Origin: Candidatus Heimdallarchaeota archaeon
GTDB taxonomy: Archaea; Asgardarchaeota; Heimdallarchaeia; Heimdallarchaeales; Heimdallarchaeaceae
Assembly: GCA_030668875.1 (NCBI GenBank)
Contig: DAOVER010000012.1
Location: 1 to 64,000, forward strand
Direction of reading: 5' to 3'
Length of the DNA stretch: 64,000 nucleotides
Of this stretch, positions 34,437 through 42,793 are shown one piece after another (position 1 is the first letter of the stretch; each line of letters starts with the position of its first letter). Below the pieces are notes generated by a model. It worked only from the letters and a program-made list of their open reading frames with translations. It searched no databases and had not been told where the DNA came from. The translations under genes and the position numbers were made by a program.

Positions 34437-34895
34437 GTGCATAAAGGTTTTATAACAAAACAACTGAAGCCGAAAGAACTAAAATCAAGAGTAATTGATA
34501 TACCAGAGAAAGATAGAAAAATGTTCCCAAAAGTGGGAGTGTTATTTTTTATTGAATCGCTTAATGAATATTATGGAGGTCATATTACAAAAGATGGGAG
34601 TATCACAGGATTAGATCAGTGGTTTGAAGATTATCCTGTCAAACAAAATGACACCATAATCATATCAAAGTATTCGGAGGGATTTTACCTTACATCATTA
34701 TCTGAGACAATAAATCAACAACAGTATTTCAATCTCGAAATGGAAAGAATTCTTTCGTTAGAACCAGAAGATATCTTGTGTCCAAACTGTAGGTACAAGC
34801 TGGAACATGCTGGAAAAGGATCAAGGGAAGATTCATATGTTTTAAAATGTGCAAGGTGTGGTTTTACTTTAGTGAAGAAAAGTCTTTTTGATTAA
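34437..34895 (+). CDS. Hypothetical protein with C-terminal zinc ribbon
   Basis: I do not recognise this 152-residue protein. The first 105 residues are alpha/beta without a clear motif; the last 40 contain CPNCRYKLEH...LKCARCGFTL, a zinc ribbon. Start is GTG at 34437 (track), with no strong ribosome site. It sits just after the surface protein on the same strand but with about 95 bases between, so a shared transcript is possible but not shown. Confidence 0.55.
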   Translation: MHKGFITKQLKPKELKSRVIDIPEKDRKMFPKVGVLFFIESLNEYYGGHITKDGSITGLDQWFEDYPVKQNDTIIISKYSEGFYLTSLSETINQQQYFNLEMERILSLEPEDILCPNCRYKLEHAGKGSREDSYVLKCARCGFTLVKKSLFD

Positions 34896-35035
34896 TTGGG
34901 TAATAATAAAGAGCTTTTACGAAAAAAAGCTATTCTTTATTCTGAGTGGAAATCAGCGGCTTTTTCACTTCTTTGTATATGAGTAAACATATCTATGTAT
35001 TATGTGCCTTTTTGTGTGTATTCTAACTCCATCAC

Positions 35036-35656
35036 ATGAAACTTATGTTACATAACCTATGGATAGCTAAAGATACTGGTGAATGCCTTTTCCATAAAAG
35101 GTATGGTAGCATAGAGCAAGATGAGAATTTAATCACAAGTTTCCTGAGTGCAATAGAGATTTTTGCACAGAACATAGATAATGGATGCGATTTTCTACAA
35201 ACTTCCAGCTACAAATTCATCTACATAACTGGAGAACAAACTGTTACAGTTGCATGTGTAGATAGCAAAGATGATGAAAATATCATTCGTCAAGAGCTCG
35301 TAAAGATAGAGAAAGAATTCTATAGTAGATTCTCGCAAGAATTAAAGGAATGGAATGGACGAGTAGAGGGGTTTGCCGATTTATCAGATTATGTTGATAA
35401 TCACTTGAAAAAATACAGTTCTCCCATCAAGGAATTAACAGATTCTAAACTTGAATTAAACCCAATTGTTACAGAAGAGAATCTAAAGAGCAAATTTAGT
35501 CCACAACAGGAAAAAGTTATTTCTCTCTTAAAATACAAAGGTACAGCAACACTTCATGATATTATCAAACTTATGAAACTCTCAGAAACTGATGCTGAAA
35601 AAGCAGCAAAAGGACTTTTGTACCATGACATCATAAGACAGATTCCAAGTGCATAA
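35036..35656 (+). CDS. Longin-like domain fused to a winged helix
   Basis: The N-terminal part (about 1-125) opens LHNLWIAKDTGECLFHKRYG, followed by a helix FLSAIEIFA and the strands KFIYITGEQTVTVACVD. This is the beta-beta-alpha-beta order of longin/roadblock-like modules common in Asgard archaea. The C-terminal 65 residues (QQEKVISLLKYKGTATLHDIIKLMKLSETDAEKAAKGLLYHDIIRQI, quoted in part) are a winged helix without a wing-specific motif. The fusion of a GTPase-regulatory type fold to a DNA- or protein-binding winged helix is the notable point. Function unknown. Confidence 0.65.
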   Translation: MKLMLHNLWIAKDTGECLFHKRYGSIEQDENLITSFLSAIEIFAQNIDNGCDFLQTSSYKFIYITGEQTVTVACVDSKDDENIIRQELVKIEKEFYSRFSQELKEWNGRVEGFADLSDYVDNHLKKYSSPIKELTDSKLELNPIVTEENLKSKFSPQQEKVISLLKYKGTATLHDIIKLMKLSETDAEKAAKGLLYHDIIRQIPSA

Positions 35657-35743
35657 TATCAGTACCAATTCTTGCTATTGTTTTTATGAATCATCTGATA
35701 CGTTACTTTATTAAGAGATTTGTCTCAAATTTAATAGTAATTA

Positions 35744-36169
35744 TTGGTGATATGGTTGAAAACGTTTAATGACACAGTAAGATTTGAAACAACTGGAGAA
35801 ATTGATATTATAGATTTAACTGAAAAATTCAGTAAATGTGTTCAAAATTCTGGGATTAGTAATGGAATATTGTCAGCTAATGTCATAGGATCAACAGGAG
35901 CACTAACAACAATAGAATACGAGCACCGTGTACTGGATGATTTTAGACAAATTCTACACAAACTAGTTCCAAAAGGTGCAGGATATAAACATGATATTAT
36001 CGATTCCAATGCTCATTCGCATTTACGAGCATCACTAATTGGTCCTAGTCTAACAATCTCAATTCATGAAGGAAGGATGCAATTAGGGACATGGCAACAA
36101 CCGGTTTTTGTGTGTTTAGATGTTAAATCTAGATCAAGAAAAGTAGCGATAACTATCATTGGTGAATGA
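35744..36169 (+). CDS. YjbQ/UPF0047-family protein
   Basis: The protein fits the YjbQ family: GSTGALTTIEYEHRVLDDF (quoted in part), the HSHLRASLIGPSLTISIHEGRMQLGTWQ stretch with its metal-binding histidines, and a closing beta segment. Members in bacteria have been described as secondary thiamine-phosphate synthases; the archaeal role is not fixed. The start is a non-ATG codon in the track; a GTG at 35747 is also possible. It overlaps the next gene by 4 bases (ATGA), so the two form an operon. Confidence 0.85.
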   Translation: MVIWLKTFNDTVRFETTGEIDIIDLTEKFSKCVQNSGISNGILSANVIGSTGALTTIEYEHRVLDDFRQILHKLVPKGAGYKHDIIDSNAHSHLRASLIGPSLTISIHEGRMQLGTWQQPVFVCLDVKSRSRKVAITIIGE

Positions 36170-36405
36170 GATTGAGCTCAGAATATTATGTGATTCGATG
36201 CACAAAGAAAGAATGTGGAAAGTTTAGTTATTGCAAAGCTAATCAAAAAACCAAAATGTGTCCCTATTGTGAACATCGAATAAAGATTGAAAAGGCAAGT
36301 AAAACAGAAGTTAATTCCGTGGTCCATGCTAGGAAACTTGTTCAAGAGTTTAATAAAAAACTAGGAGAAATGACTGAACCTTGGTGGTATAAGTCTGATA
36401 CATGA
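36166..36405 (+). CDS. Small zinc-ribbon protein (DUF1922-like)
   Basis: The 79-residue protein starts with a zinc ribbon, YYVIRCTKKECGKFSYCKANQKTKMCPYC (quoted in part), followed by a basic helix. It resembles the archaeal DUF1922 family of small ribbons. It is translationally coupled to the YjbQ gene through a 4-base overlap. Role unknown; nucleic-acid binding is the usual guess for such ribbons. Confidence 0.65.
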   Translation: MRLSSEYYVIRCTKKECGKFSYCKANQKTKMCPYCEHRIKIEKASKTEVNSVVHARKLVQEFNKKLGEMTEPWWYKSDT

Positions 36406-36490
36406 TATAAAAAAATCATCGGTAGAGTAATATATTATTAAAAAAGAAAGTGTCACAATATTTTTTTACCCTCATTCAAACATATTACTA

Positions 36491-38755
36491 ATGCCTTATT
36501 CAAAAGAAACTATAGAACTATTGAGTGATTCACCTTTCAAGCAATTTGTCTTAATGGAGCTAGAAAGAGAAAGATTATATCAATCATTCATAGAGATTGA
36601 TGAATTAGATGAAATTAGCAAAATATGGCTAGGTTTTTCGAAAATATGTGCTCAATCACTCGCAGATGTTTCATCAATAGCAAATTTGCTTTATGATCGT
36701 TACATCGATGAATGGACCAGAGATAAAACACAAATAGGGGCTGATGAAAAACGTAAAAAATCATTAACTGGAAAAATCGAAGATTTGCAAGAATTTCAGA
36801 TGGAATCAGCAATATTAATGATTGTTTATGCAGAGATAGTAAATGCTGGTATCTTTGGTACAGCCCCTTCTGATGATTATTGTATATCATTTATTGAGGG
36901 TTATCGTATTCTGAACAATATATCACAAACGTACTTTGATTCAAATCATCCAAGAGCTTCTAGTATAGAGGAGCTGATGTTAACAATTCTGCTCGTAAAT
37001 CAGAAACAACAGGTACTTAATCTTCTTGAAGAATCCCCCTATTTCAAAGATAAAACCACTACTTCTCAAGAAAAGGCATCTTATGAATTAACACAAGCAG
37101 AATTTGATGTTTCTTTCACAGCACAGTTTTTCCAGAAACTTCGAAATGATTGGTGGTGGAATGATGCTATTGCATCCTATTCTATTTACGAAAGAAGTTT
37201 AACACATCTACAAAATGCATTAAGCATTTACAAAAACCTTCCCGAGGATCCTGAATTAATAGTAAAGCAAATTGAACAAAATCTTATACTAACAAATCTT
37301 GCAATGAGGAATAAGGAACTCATTGAACATTATCTTAGACTTAGTTTTGAGGCAGCTAAAAACGACAATTTTATGGCTAGTGTAGAGTATCTCAATTTGG
37401 TACTAGGGTTAGGTAACGAAGCTCTAGAGGCTATTTCAGCAAATATTCACCAAGAAGCAACAAATCTCAAAATAAAAGAGAATATAATAAAGGAAGAAAC
37501 CATTCATACTTTTCTACAAGGCATATCACTTTTAGCAGCTAAGACATCGCAATTGAATTCTATGATTAGTACAGCTAAGAAAGAAGCGATACAAGATTTA
37601 ATAAAACAAATTGAAGAAATAGTTAACAGTCCAGATCTCAACATCAATAAGAATTACGTAAGTAGTTTACCATTTGTGTATCTAAATTATGTTCAAGAAT
37701 TTAAAATTGCATTGCTTGAAAATACACCATTTGAAGAAGCGATGAAAAGGGCTGAGCAAAATTTCACACGATTCTTTGAAAGGTTAGAATTTGCAACCAG
37801 TGATCTAGCATCTCAGTTAATTGAATTAGATAGGAAAGGCAAGAAGATTAAACAAGGAACAGTTTCTCAAATGATAGAGAATATTCAGAATATAAAACTG
37901 GCTACTTATTTTTTACCAAAAAGTGAAGATAAACTGTACATTGTAAAGGATATTGAATGTCTAGAATTCATTGCAAACTCAATCCAGTTAGAACAATTCT
38001 TGAGAGATAAAGAAACAAATGAAGTTCTTGATTTAATTTATCATGCGAAAGCTCATTATTATTCAACAAAAGCTTTAGAGATAACTCAATTAAGCAGTTT
38101 TACAAGAATTGATAGTGAATGGGTTGAAAAACGATATAGTCAAACATTTATTCAAGGTCAAGATATTGAATTACGTCTATTTGAACTAGCCAGACAGTAT
38201 CTCTTTCTAAATACAGTAATTGATGAGATTGCTAACAGTTACAAGGTTGCAAATACTGAAGATAAGACAATTTTAGACAATTATCAAGCAATTATAAAAC
38301 ATGCTTTCAACCAATTTGCAGTTTTTGATGCAATCAATATACGTATTGCTGATGATTGTAATGAATTATTAAAACACAAAAAGTTATTTGTTATAGAAAC
38401 TTCTGACATCAACTGGAAAGCTATAGAGGTAAAGAAACAGCTAACTGACACTCTGATAGATTTTCTTGAAGCTACAAAGAATGCTATTCTCGGTTATGGA
38501 GCCAGTAAGAATAAGGACACATACAAAGCTGCTTCATATTTCAATGATGCATCAAAATTTGCTAAGAATTCTAATGAGACAATGCAACCAATATCACATT
38601 ATGATGAAACATTTGCACAGTTGGCAAAAACTGCTTATGAGTATAGTATCTTGCTTAAGGAATTGGAGAGAAAAGCTAGAAATAGTGAAAAGTTACAGAA
38701 TCTTCCAATGGATCAGATATTTAACACACTGAAACAACTTACTTTTCTTTCTTGA
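36491..38755 (+). CDS. Large all-helical protein of unknown function
   Basis: I do not recognise this 754-residue protein. It is almost wholly alpha-helical from end to end, with no signal peptide, membrane segment, cysteine cluster or nucleotide motif, and looks like an alpha-solenoid or a chain of helical bundles. A repeated theme of 30-40 residue helix pairs is visible (for example SYSIYERSLTHLQNALSIY, then DNFMASVEYLNLVLGLG). The stop is followed directly by thirteen T, a probable terminator, so it is likely monocistronic. A lineage-specific scaffold is the plain reading. Confidence 0.6.
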   Translation: MPYSKETIELLSDSPFKQFVLMELERERLYQSFIEIDELDEISKIWLGFSKICAQSLADVSSIANLLYDRYIDEWTRDKTQIGADEKRKKSLTGKIEDLQEFQMESAILMIVYAEIVNAGIFGTAPSDDYCISFIEGYRILNNISQTYFDSNHPRASSIEELMLTILLVNQKQQVLNLLEESPYFKDKTTTSQEKASYELTQAEFDVSFTAQFFQKLRNDWWWNDAIASYSIYERSLTHLQNALSIYKNLPEDPELIVKQIEQNLILTNLAMRNKELIEHYLRLSFEAAKNDNFMASVEYLNLVLGLGNEALEAISANIHQEATNLKIKENIIKEETIHTFLQGISLLAAKTSQLNSMISTAKKEAIQDLIKQIEEIVNSPDLNINKNYVSSLPFVYLNYVQEFKIALLENTPFEEAMKRAEQNFTRFFERLEFATSDLASQLIELDRKGKKIKQGTVSQMIENIQNIKLATYFLPKSEDKLYIVKDIECLEFIANSIQLEQFLRDKETNEVLDLIYHAKAHYYSTKALEITQLSSFTRIDSEWVEKRYSQTFIQGQDIELRLFELARQYLFLNTVIDEIANSYKVANTEDKTILDNYQAIIKHAFNQFAVFDAINIRIADDCNELLKHKKLFVIETSDINWKAIEVKKQLTDTLIDFLEATKNAILGYGASKNKDTYKAASYFNDASKFAKNSNETMQPISHYDETFAQLAKTAYEYSILLKELERKARNSEKLQNLPMDQIFNTLKQLTFLS

Positions 38756-38768
38756 TTTTTTTTTTTTT
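38756..38768 (+). terminator. Poly-T terminator after the helical protein
   Basis: Thirteen consecutive T begin on the base after the stop codon of the upstream gene. Archaeal RNA polymerase terminates at such runs without needing a hairpin. Confidence 0.5.
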
Positions 38769-38822
38769 ATTTGATGGAAGTCTACATTTTGATAACAAAT
38801 AGCGAATTTTTTTTAAATCAGT

Positions 38823-39701
38823 ATGTTTAGTCCTCACAAGATGAGTAATCTGCCTATTTCTGACGATATAATTACTAAGTTCAATCAAGCTTATGATGTA
38901 ATTGATAAAATTAGGGGGAAACCAAATAGTGAGCTTGATCAGTATTTTGTAACAAGAGAAACATGTCTGAAGCGTGCATTGCTAGTAAACCCTGAAGATT
39001 ATGATAAAAAGAGAATAGTAATAATGGGAGATATGGACCTAGTTTCATTGGGGATAGGAATGTTTAGTAAACCAAGAGATCTTGCAGTACTTGATTTAGA
39101 CAAAAGAGTTTCAGAAATAGCTTTAAACATGAAGTTTAATCAAAAAATCCGTTCTGTTCGGTTTGTAAATTTAGACATAAGAATTCGAATGATTGCTATC
39201 TTGAGAAATCAGTTTGACTATATTTTCATTGAACCACCTTTGACAAAGGAGGGACTGGAAGTAGGTCTTTCAAGGGCTTTGCAATGTGCAAAAAAAGAAG
39301 AACCCTCAAAAATTTTCCTTTCTTTTGACGCTCCTAACAAGGAAGAACTAGTAGAGAAATACACAGAAAAAATGAATTTAACAGTCGAAAGTGTAAAAAA
39401 ATCATTCAATGAATATAAGTTTAATACACCGTTAGGGAACAAAGAATCCGATTTATTCATTATAAAAGTGAATACAAACTCCAAAGAATCTGTCTCAGAA
39501 CATTACTATGGTCCTTTATACTTCCGAGAGAGTATGCAAGTTCCTTATCCTTATGAATGCAGTTGTGGAAAAATCCACACTATTGGCAAAGGTGGGGAAT
39601 ATAGCTCAGTAGAAGATTTAAAGAACAAAGGATGTCCAGTATGTGGTCATGCAGAAGACTTTCGGTATGCATCAAATATAATGCTAGATGAAACGCAATA
39701 G
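38823..39701 (+). CDS. bpsA-like: Branched-chain polyamine synthase (BpsA)-like protein with zinc ribbon
   Basis: The central domain shows DQYFVTRETCLKRALLV, the nucleotide loop IVIMGDMDLVSLGIGMF (about 61-77), LDLDKRV, and FIEPPLTKEGLEVGLSRAL (about 134-152), where classic BpsA has DPPYT. The order and spacing follow N4-bis(aminopropyl)spermidine synthase, which adds two aminopropyl groups from decarboxylated SAM. The acidic dyad in GDDDL reads GDMDL and DPPYT reads EPPLT, so substrate use may differ. A C-terminal zinc ribbon (CSCGKIHT...CPVCGH) is attached. Long polyamines fit thermophily, but the window has no further evidence of growth temperature. ATG at 38841 is an alternative start. 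Confidence 0.6.
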   Translation: MFSPHKMSNLPISDDIITKFNQAYDVIDKIRGKPNSELDQYFVTRETCLKRALLVNPEDYDKKRIVIMGDMDLVSLGIGMFSKPRDLAVLDLDKRVSEIALNMKFNQKIRSVRFVNLDIRIRMIAILRNQFDYIFIEPPLTKEGLEVGLSRALQCAKKEEPSKIFLSFDAPNKEELVEKYTEKMNLTVESVKKSFNEYKFNTPLGNKESDLFIIKVNTNSKESVSEHYYGPLYFRESMQVPYPYECSCGKIHTIGKGGEYSSVEDLKNKGCPVCGHAEDFRYASNIMLDETQ

Positions 39702-39726
39702 AAGTATCATGATAACAGGTGATTTC

Positions 39727-40077
39727 ATGTCAGAACCATCAAAGAGAAAAACAATTTGTGCAATTTGCGAGAAAGACATTACCCTTTCAAGTGATATACT
39801 TCTCAATGGATGTCCAAACTGTGGATCTTTCAAGTTTAAAACTTTCAAAGAAGGAAGTATTAAATTTCAAGATGAGAAGGAATTAGATTTAATAGTTGAA
39901 AAGGAAGTAGAACATACAGGTATTCAAGAAGGATTAGAATCAGTTCGGTTAACTAGTGATGGGGTTTTTGAGGTTGATTTGGAGAAACTTTTGACAGAAT
40001 CAGGTGAGGAAAAACCGATTATCAGCAGAAATAAGGACGGTTCTTATTTCATCAAATTCACTACAAAAGAAGAGTAA
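39727..40077 (+). CDS. Zinc-ribbon protein (COG3364-like)
   Basis: From ATG 39727 (ribosome site aggtgat ahead) the product has 116 residues. An N-terminal ribbon TICAICEKDI...NGCPNCGSFKFKTF is followed by an acidic segment and a C-terminal beta stretch (DGVFEVDLEKLL...DGSYFIKF). The layout resembles the Zn-ribbon proteins that accompany the Era-like GTPase/DUF2073 pair in many archaea (OapC-like group). Those two genes are present 5 kb away. The start in the track at 39688 would run into the upstream gene by 14 bases. Confidence 0.65.
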   Translation: MSEPSKRKTICAICEKDITLSSDILLNGCPNCGSFKFKTFKEGSIKFQDEKELDLIVEKEVEHTGIQEGLESVRLTSDGVFEVDLEKLLTESGEEKPIISRNKDGSYFIKFTTKEE

Positions 40078-40110
40078 AATTAAAAAATCAAAACCTCTCA
40101 CTTTTCAAAA

Positions 40111-40120
40111 AATTTTAAAT
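40111..40120 (+). promoter_or_regulatory. TATA box for the rpb5-like gene
   Basis: The string aattttaaat is centred about 38 bases before the TTG start at 40154, leaving a leader that contains the ribosome site agaggt. Confidence 0.4.
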
Positions 40121-40153
40121 CTCATCAATTAAAGAAAGGAAGAGGTATCTGTC

Positions 40154-41062
40154 TTGGTAATTAAAGAACAACTAGCAAAAGAGCAAAGAATCGCAAGTGG
40201 AGTTAAAGAAATACTAGAATTTAGAGGATTTGAAATAACTAAAATAAAAGAAGACGACGACTTTATAGACGTTTATGCTTCAAAGATTGGAGAAGATGAT
40301 GAGAAAAGGATAGCATTTGCAAGGTTTCCTAAAAACCCTCAAGTCGGAGTAAAAACAATTAGAGTTCTAGGTAAACTTCAAGCAGAGGAGGATTTTGATG
40401 AAGCATTACTAATTGCAGAAACCCCTTTGACTCATTATGCAAAGAAAGAATCTGTGAAACTTGGGATAGAAATTATCAGTAGTACAAACCCATTGTTCAA
40501 TATCTTTGATCATGATCTAGTTCCCCATCATAACAAGTTATCCAATAAGGAAATTCGTTCTTTCTTAATAAATTATCAAATCGAAAAACATCAAATTCCG
40601 AAAATTTTAGAGACAGATCCTGCCGTCAAAGCAATTCAAGCAAAACCAGGTGATGTTCTTAGAATAGTCAGAAATCCTGTAATGGGAGAACAAGGAGCTT
40701 ACTATAGAGTTGTTATAAAATCAACTTCTAGGCTTCGTCTTACAGATTCAGTTTTGAAGAAAAAGAAGACTGCAACAAAGAAGAAGACAACAACTAAAAA
40801 AGTCAAAGCAACACCTGATAAGAAAGCCAAAGCAACACCTGATAAGAAAGCCAAAACAACACCTGATAAGAAAGCCAAAACAACACCTGATAAGAAAGCC
40901 AAAGCAACACCTGATAAGAAAGCCAAAGCAACACCTGATAAGAAAGCTAAAGCAACACCTGAAAAGAAACCTGCAGAAAAGAAGACAGAAGCAAAGAAAA
41001 AAACTGAAAAGAAAGCTAAAGCAAAACCAACGAAAAAGAAACCTGCAGAAAAGAAGAAATAA
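40154..41062 (+). CDS. rpoH: RNA polymerase subunit Rpb5/RpoH with eukaryote-type N-terminal domain and lysine-rich repeat tail
   Basis: The C-terminal core (about 115-200) is the archaeal RpoH/Rpb5 assembly domain: HDLVPHHNKLSNKEI, HQIPKILETDPAVKAI, KPGDVLRIVRNP and GAYYRVVI. Ahead of it lies a 110-residue domain that resembles the jaw domain of eukaryotic Rpb5, which typical archaeal RpoH (about 80 residues) lacks. It includes VKEILEFRGFEI and FPKNPQVGVKTIRVLGKL, close to the human FPEEPKVGIKTIKVY. A tail of about 100 residues contains six TPDKKAK(A/T) units and more Lys/Ala/Pro. The start is TTG at 40154. It stands apart from rpoB. The gene is followed 14 bases later by cofD. Confidence 0.85.
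   Translation: MVIKEQLAKEQRIASGVKEILEFRGFEITKIKEDDDFIDVYASKIGEDDEKRIAFARFPKNPQVGVKTIRVLGKLQAEEDFDEALLIAETPLTHYAKKESVKLGIEIISSTNPLFNIFDHDLVPHHNKLSNKEIRSFLINYQIEKHQIPKILETDPAVKAIQAKPGDVLRIVRNPVMGEQGAYYRVVIKSTSRLRLTDSVLKKKKTATKKKTTTKKVKATPDKKAKATPDKKAKTTPDKKAKTTPDKKAKATPDKKAKATPDKKAKATPEKKPAEKKTEAKKKTEKKAKAKPTKKKPAEKKK
40811..40978 (+). repeat. 24-base in-frame tandem repeat coding TPDKKAKA
   Basis: Units begin at 40811, 40835, 40859, 40883, 40907 and 40931, each close to acacctgataagaaagccaa plus four bases, with A/G changes at the Ala/Thr codon and one C/T change. A degenerate seventh unit (TPEKKPAE) starts at 40955. The near-identity of units at the DNA level points to recent expansion or gene-conversion-like homogenisation. 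Confidence 0.95.
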
Positions 41063-41076
41063 GTTAGGGGTTAATT

Positions 41077-42024
41077 ATGATAACATTCCTTTCAGGAGGA
41101 ACAGGAACCCCAAAGTTAATACAAGGGTTTAGAACAATTTTAAGAGACGAAAAACTATCTATTATAGTTAATACTGCAGATGATATTTGGCTCTCTGGAA
41201 TCTATATCTCACCTGATGTAGATACGCTACTCTACTTGTTCAGTGGTTTGTTAGATGAAAATAAATTTTGGGGGATTAAAGACGACACTTTCAACACTTT
41301 GAAGATGTTACAGTTACTTGGTTTTCCATCTTGGTTTAATTTAGGTGATCAGGACCTAGCCGTTAATCTTTTTAGAACGCGGATGATTCAAAAAGGGCAC
41401 TCTCAAGAGGATATCGTAAAGACTCTTTCAAATCTTCTAAACATTAGCTCAACAATTATTCCTTGTACAAAAAATCATATAGAATGTCGCATTATCACTG
41501 AAAAGAAAGGCGATATTCATTTTCAAGAATTCTGGGTTAAATACAAAGCAAAAGTAAACATTAAACAAGTTTACATAAAAAATTTAGAAAATGTTGAAAT
41601 CTCAGAAGCAGTTAGAAGTACAATCAAAAAATCTGAATTAATTATAATTGGTCCAAGTAATCCAGTAACAAGTATTGGCCCAATTATTCGAGTTAAAGAG
41701 ATTGCAGATTTATTGAAAGAACATAAAAACAAGATTATTGCAGTAAGCCCTCTTATTGGGAATAAACCCGTCAGTGGTCCCACTGAAATGCTCATGAAAG
41801 CAGAAGGAATGGAAACAACACCCATGGGAATCGCAGAATTCTACAAAGATTTCTGTTCGTGTTTAATAATCGACAATATGGATTCTAATATGATTAATCA
41901 GATACAAAGTAAAACTGGGCTAGAAGTTCTTTCAGAAGAAATTTTGTTTAGAGATACTCAAGATGCTTCTAGGCTAGCTTGCTCTATTCTGAAATGGAGA
42001 GACCTTTATGACAAATATGTTTGA
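41077..42024 (+). CDS. cofD: 2-phospho-L-lactate transferase (CofD)
   Basis: The protein has the CofD start ITFLSGGTGTPKLIQGF (about 2-18), the substrate region VNTADDIWLSG (about 33-43), SPDVDTLLYLFSG and NLGDQDLAVNLFRT (about 89-102), and the late IGPSNPVTSIGPI segment (about 191-203). CofD transfers a phospholactyl-type group to the deazaflavin Fo to give F420-0. It is the first gene of a tight operon, overlapping the next by 17 bases, with cofC two genes downstream. CofE, CofG and CofH are not in the window. Confidence 0.93.
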   Translation: MITFLSGGTGTPKLIQGFRTILRDEKLSIIVNTADDIWLSGIYISPDVDTLLYLFSGLLDENKFWGIKDDTFNTLKMLQLLGFPSWFNLGDQDLAVNLFRTRMIQKGHSQEDIVKTLSNLLNISSTIIPCTKNHIECRIITEKKGDIHFQEFWVKYKAKVNIKQVYIKNLENVEISEAVRSTIKKSELIIIGPSNPVTSIGPIIRVKEIADLLKEHKNKIIAVSPLIGNKPVSGPTEMLMKAEGMETTPMGIAEFYKDFCSCLIIDNMDSNMINQIQSKTGLEVLSEEILFRDTQDASRLACSILKWRDLYDKYV

Positions 42025-42790
42025 AATTTATCCGCCTATTGTTCAATCTGCTATAGCTGGTGTTGCAGACAGGAAATATTGTCAACAGATGCTTGATTTA
42101 GGAGCTGGGATGGTCACCTTAGGTGGATTTCCAGCTGACAGGTTAAATTACAAAGCATCTTTGAAGATGAAAGAGAGGGGGAGAACGGAATGCATTCCGC
42201 CGACAAACGAGAAAGAGTTATCCGAGTGGTTTAATCAAAATCTTTTGCTTTTCAAGAGGAATAAGCGCCAAAGAACAGCTATTAATCTAAGAATTGTAAC
42301 TGTTGATCAGATTACTGAAAAATGGTTAGAAGCTCTGGATGGGAAAGTAGATTTCTTAGAACTAAATGTCCATTGTAGACAAAAAGAAGTCCTATCAATA
42401 GGAGCAGGGGAAGGTTTACTTAGGGATCTAAAGAAATTAGATCAGTTACTAGCAAGCATCTCAAAGTTCTTACAAAAAACGAAATTAAGCATAAAAATTC
42501 GAGGATGTTCCGTTGGAGATAAGGATTCTTTGATTGAAATTTTAGAGAAACAACAAGTTAACTATATTCATATCGATTCTATGTTGAAAGGAGAGAATGT
42601 TGCAGATATTCTGTTACTAAAGTCCTATTGTAATTCTACAGATATTCCAATTATCGGTAATAATTCAGTAAGATGTATAGAAGATGTTAAAAAGATGTTA
42701 AAAGTAGGAGCTATTGCTGTATCTATAGCAAGACCACTTATCAGACATCCAAATTTCATAGCTGTATTAATACATCAATTAGAAGGGTAA
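42008..42790 (+). CDS. Dus-like TIM-barrel flavoprotein in the F420 operon
   Basis: The 260-residue protein is a TIM barrel similar to dihydrouridine synthase and dihydroorotate dehydrogenase. It shows IVQSAIAGVADRKYCQQMLDLGAGMVTLGG (quoted in part), FLELNVHCRQKEV where Dus has the NxxCP loop, and the phosphate-binding end IPIIGNNSVRCIEDVKKML...AVSIARPLI. The Dus catalytic Cys may be the one in NVHCRQ. It overlaps cofD and is 3 bases from cofC, so it probably serves F420 synthesis or use, but no activity can be named. It could also be a tRNA-modifying enzyme carried in this operon. Confidence 0.7.
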   Translation: MTNMFEIYPPIVQSAIAGVADRKYCQQMLDLGAGMVTLGGFPADRLNYKASLKMKERGRTECIPPTNEKELSEWFNQNLLLFKRNKRQRTAINLRIVTVDQITEKWLEALDGKVDFLELNVHCRQKEVLSIGAGEGLLRDLKKLDQLLASISKFLQKTKLSIKIRGCSVGDKDSLIEILEKQQVNYIHIDSMLKGENVADILLLKSYCNSTDIPIIGNNSVRCIEDVKKMLKVGAIAVSIARPLIRHPNFIAVLIHQLEG

Positions 42791-42793
42791 ACA

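Noticed and set aside
35744-36169. Thiamine synthesis operon
   Set aside because: Only the YjbQ-like gene is present and its neighbours are a zinc ribbon and unrelated genes, so no thiamine pathway can be claimed.
40702-40926. 74-residue minus-strand ORF with LSGVALAF repeats
   Set aside because: It is the antisense reading of the TPDKKAKA repeat in the Rpb5-like gene; the repeat makes it stay open.
40811-40978. CRISPR-like array
   Set aside because: The 24-base units are contiguous with no spacers and stay in one reading frame, so this is a coding tandem repeat. No spacer-repeat array was found elsewhere in the window.
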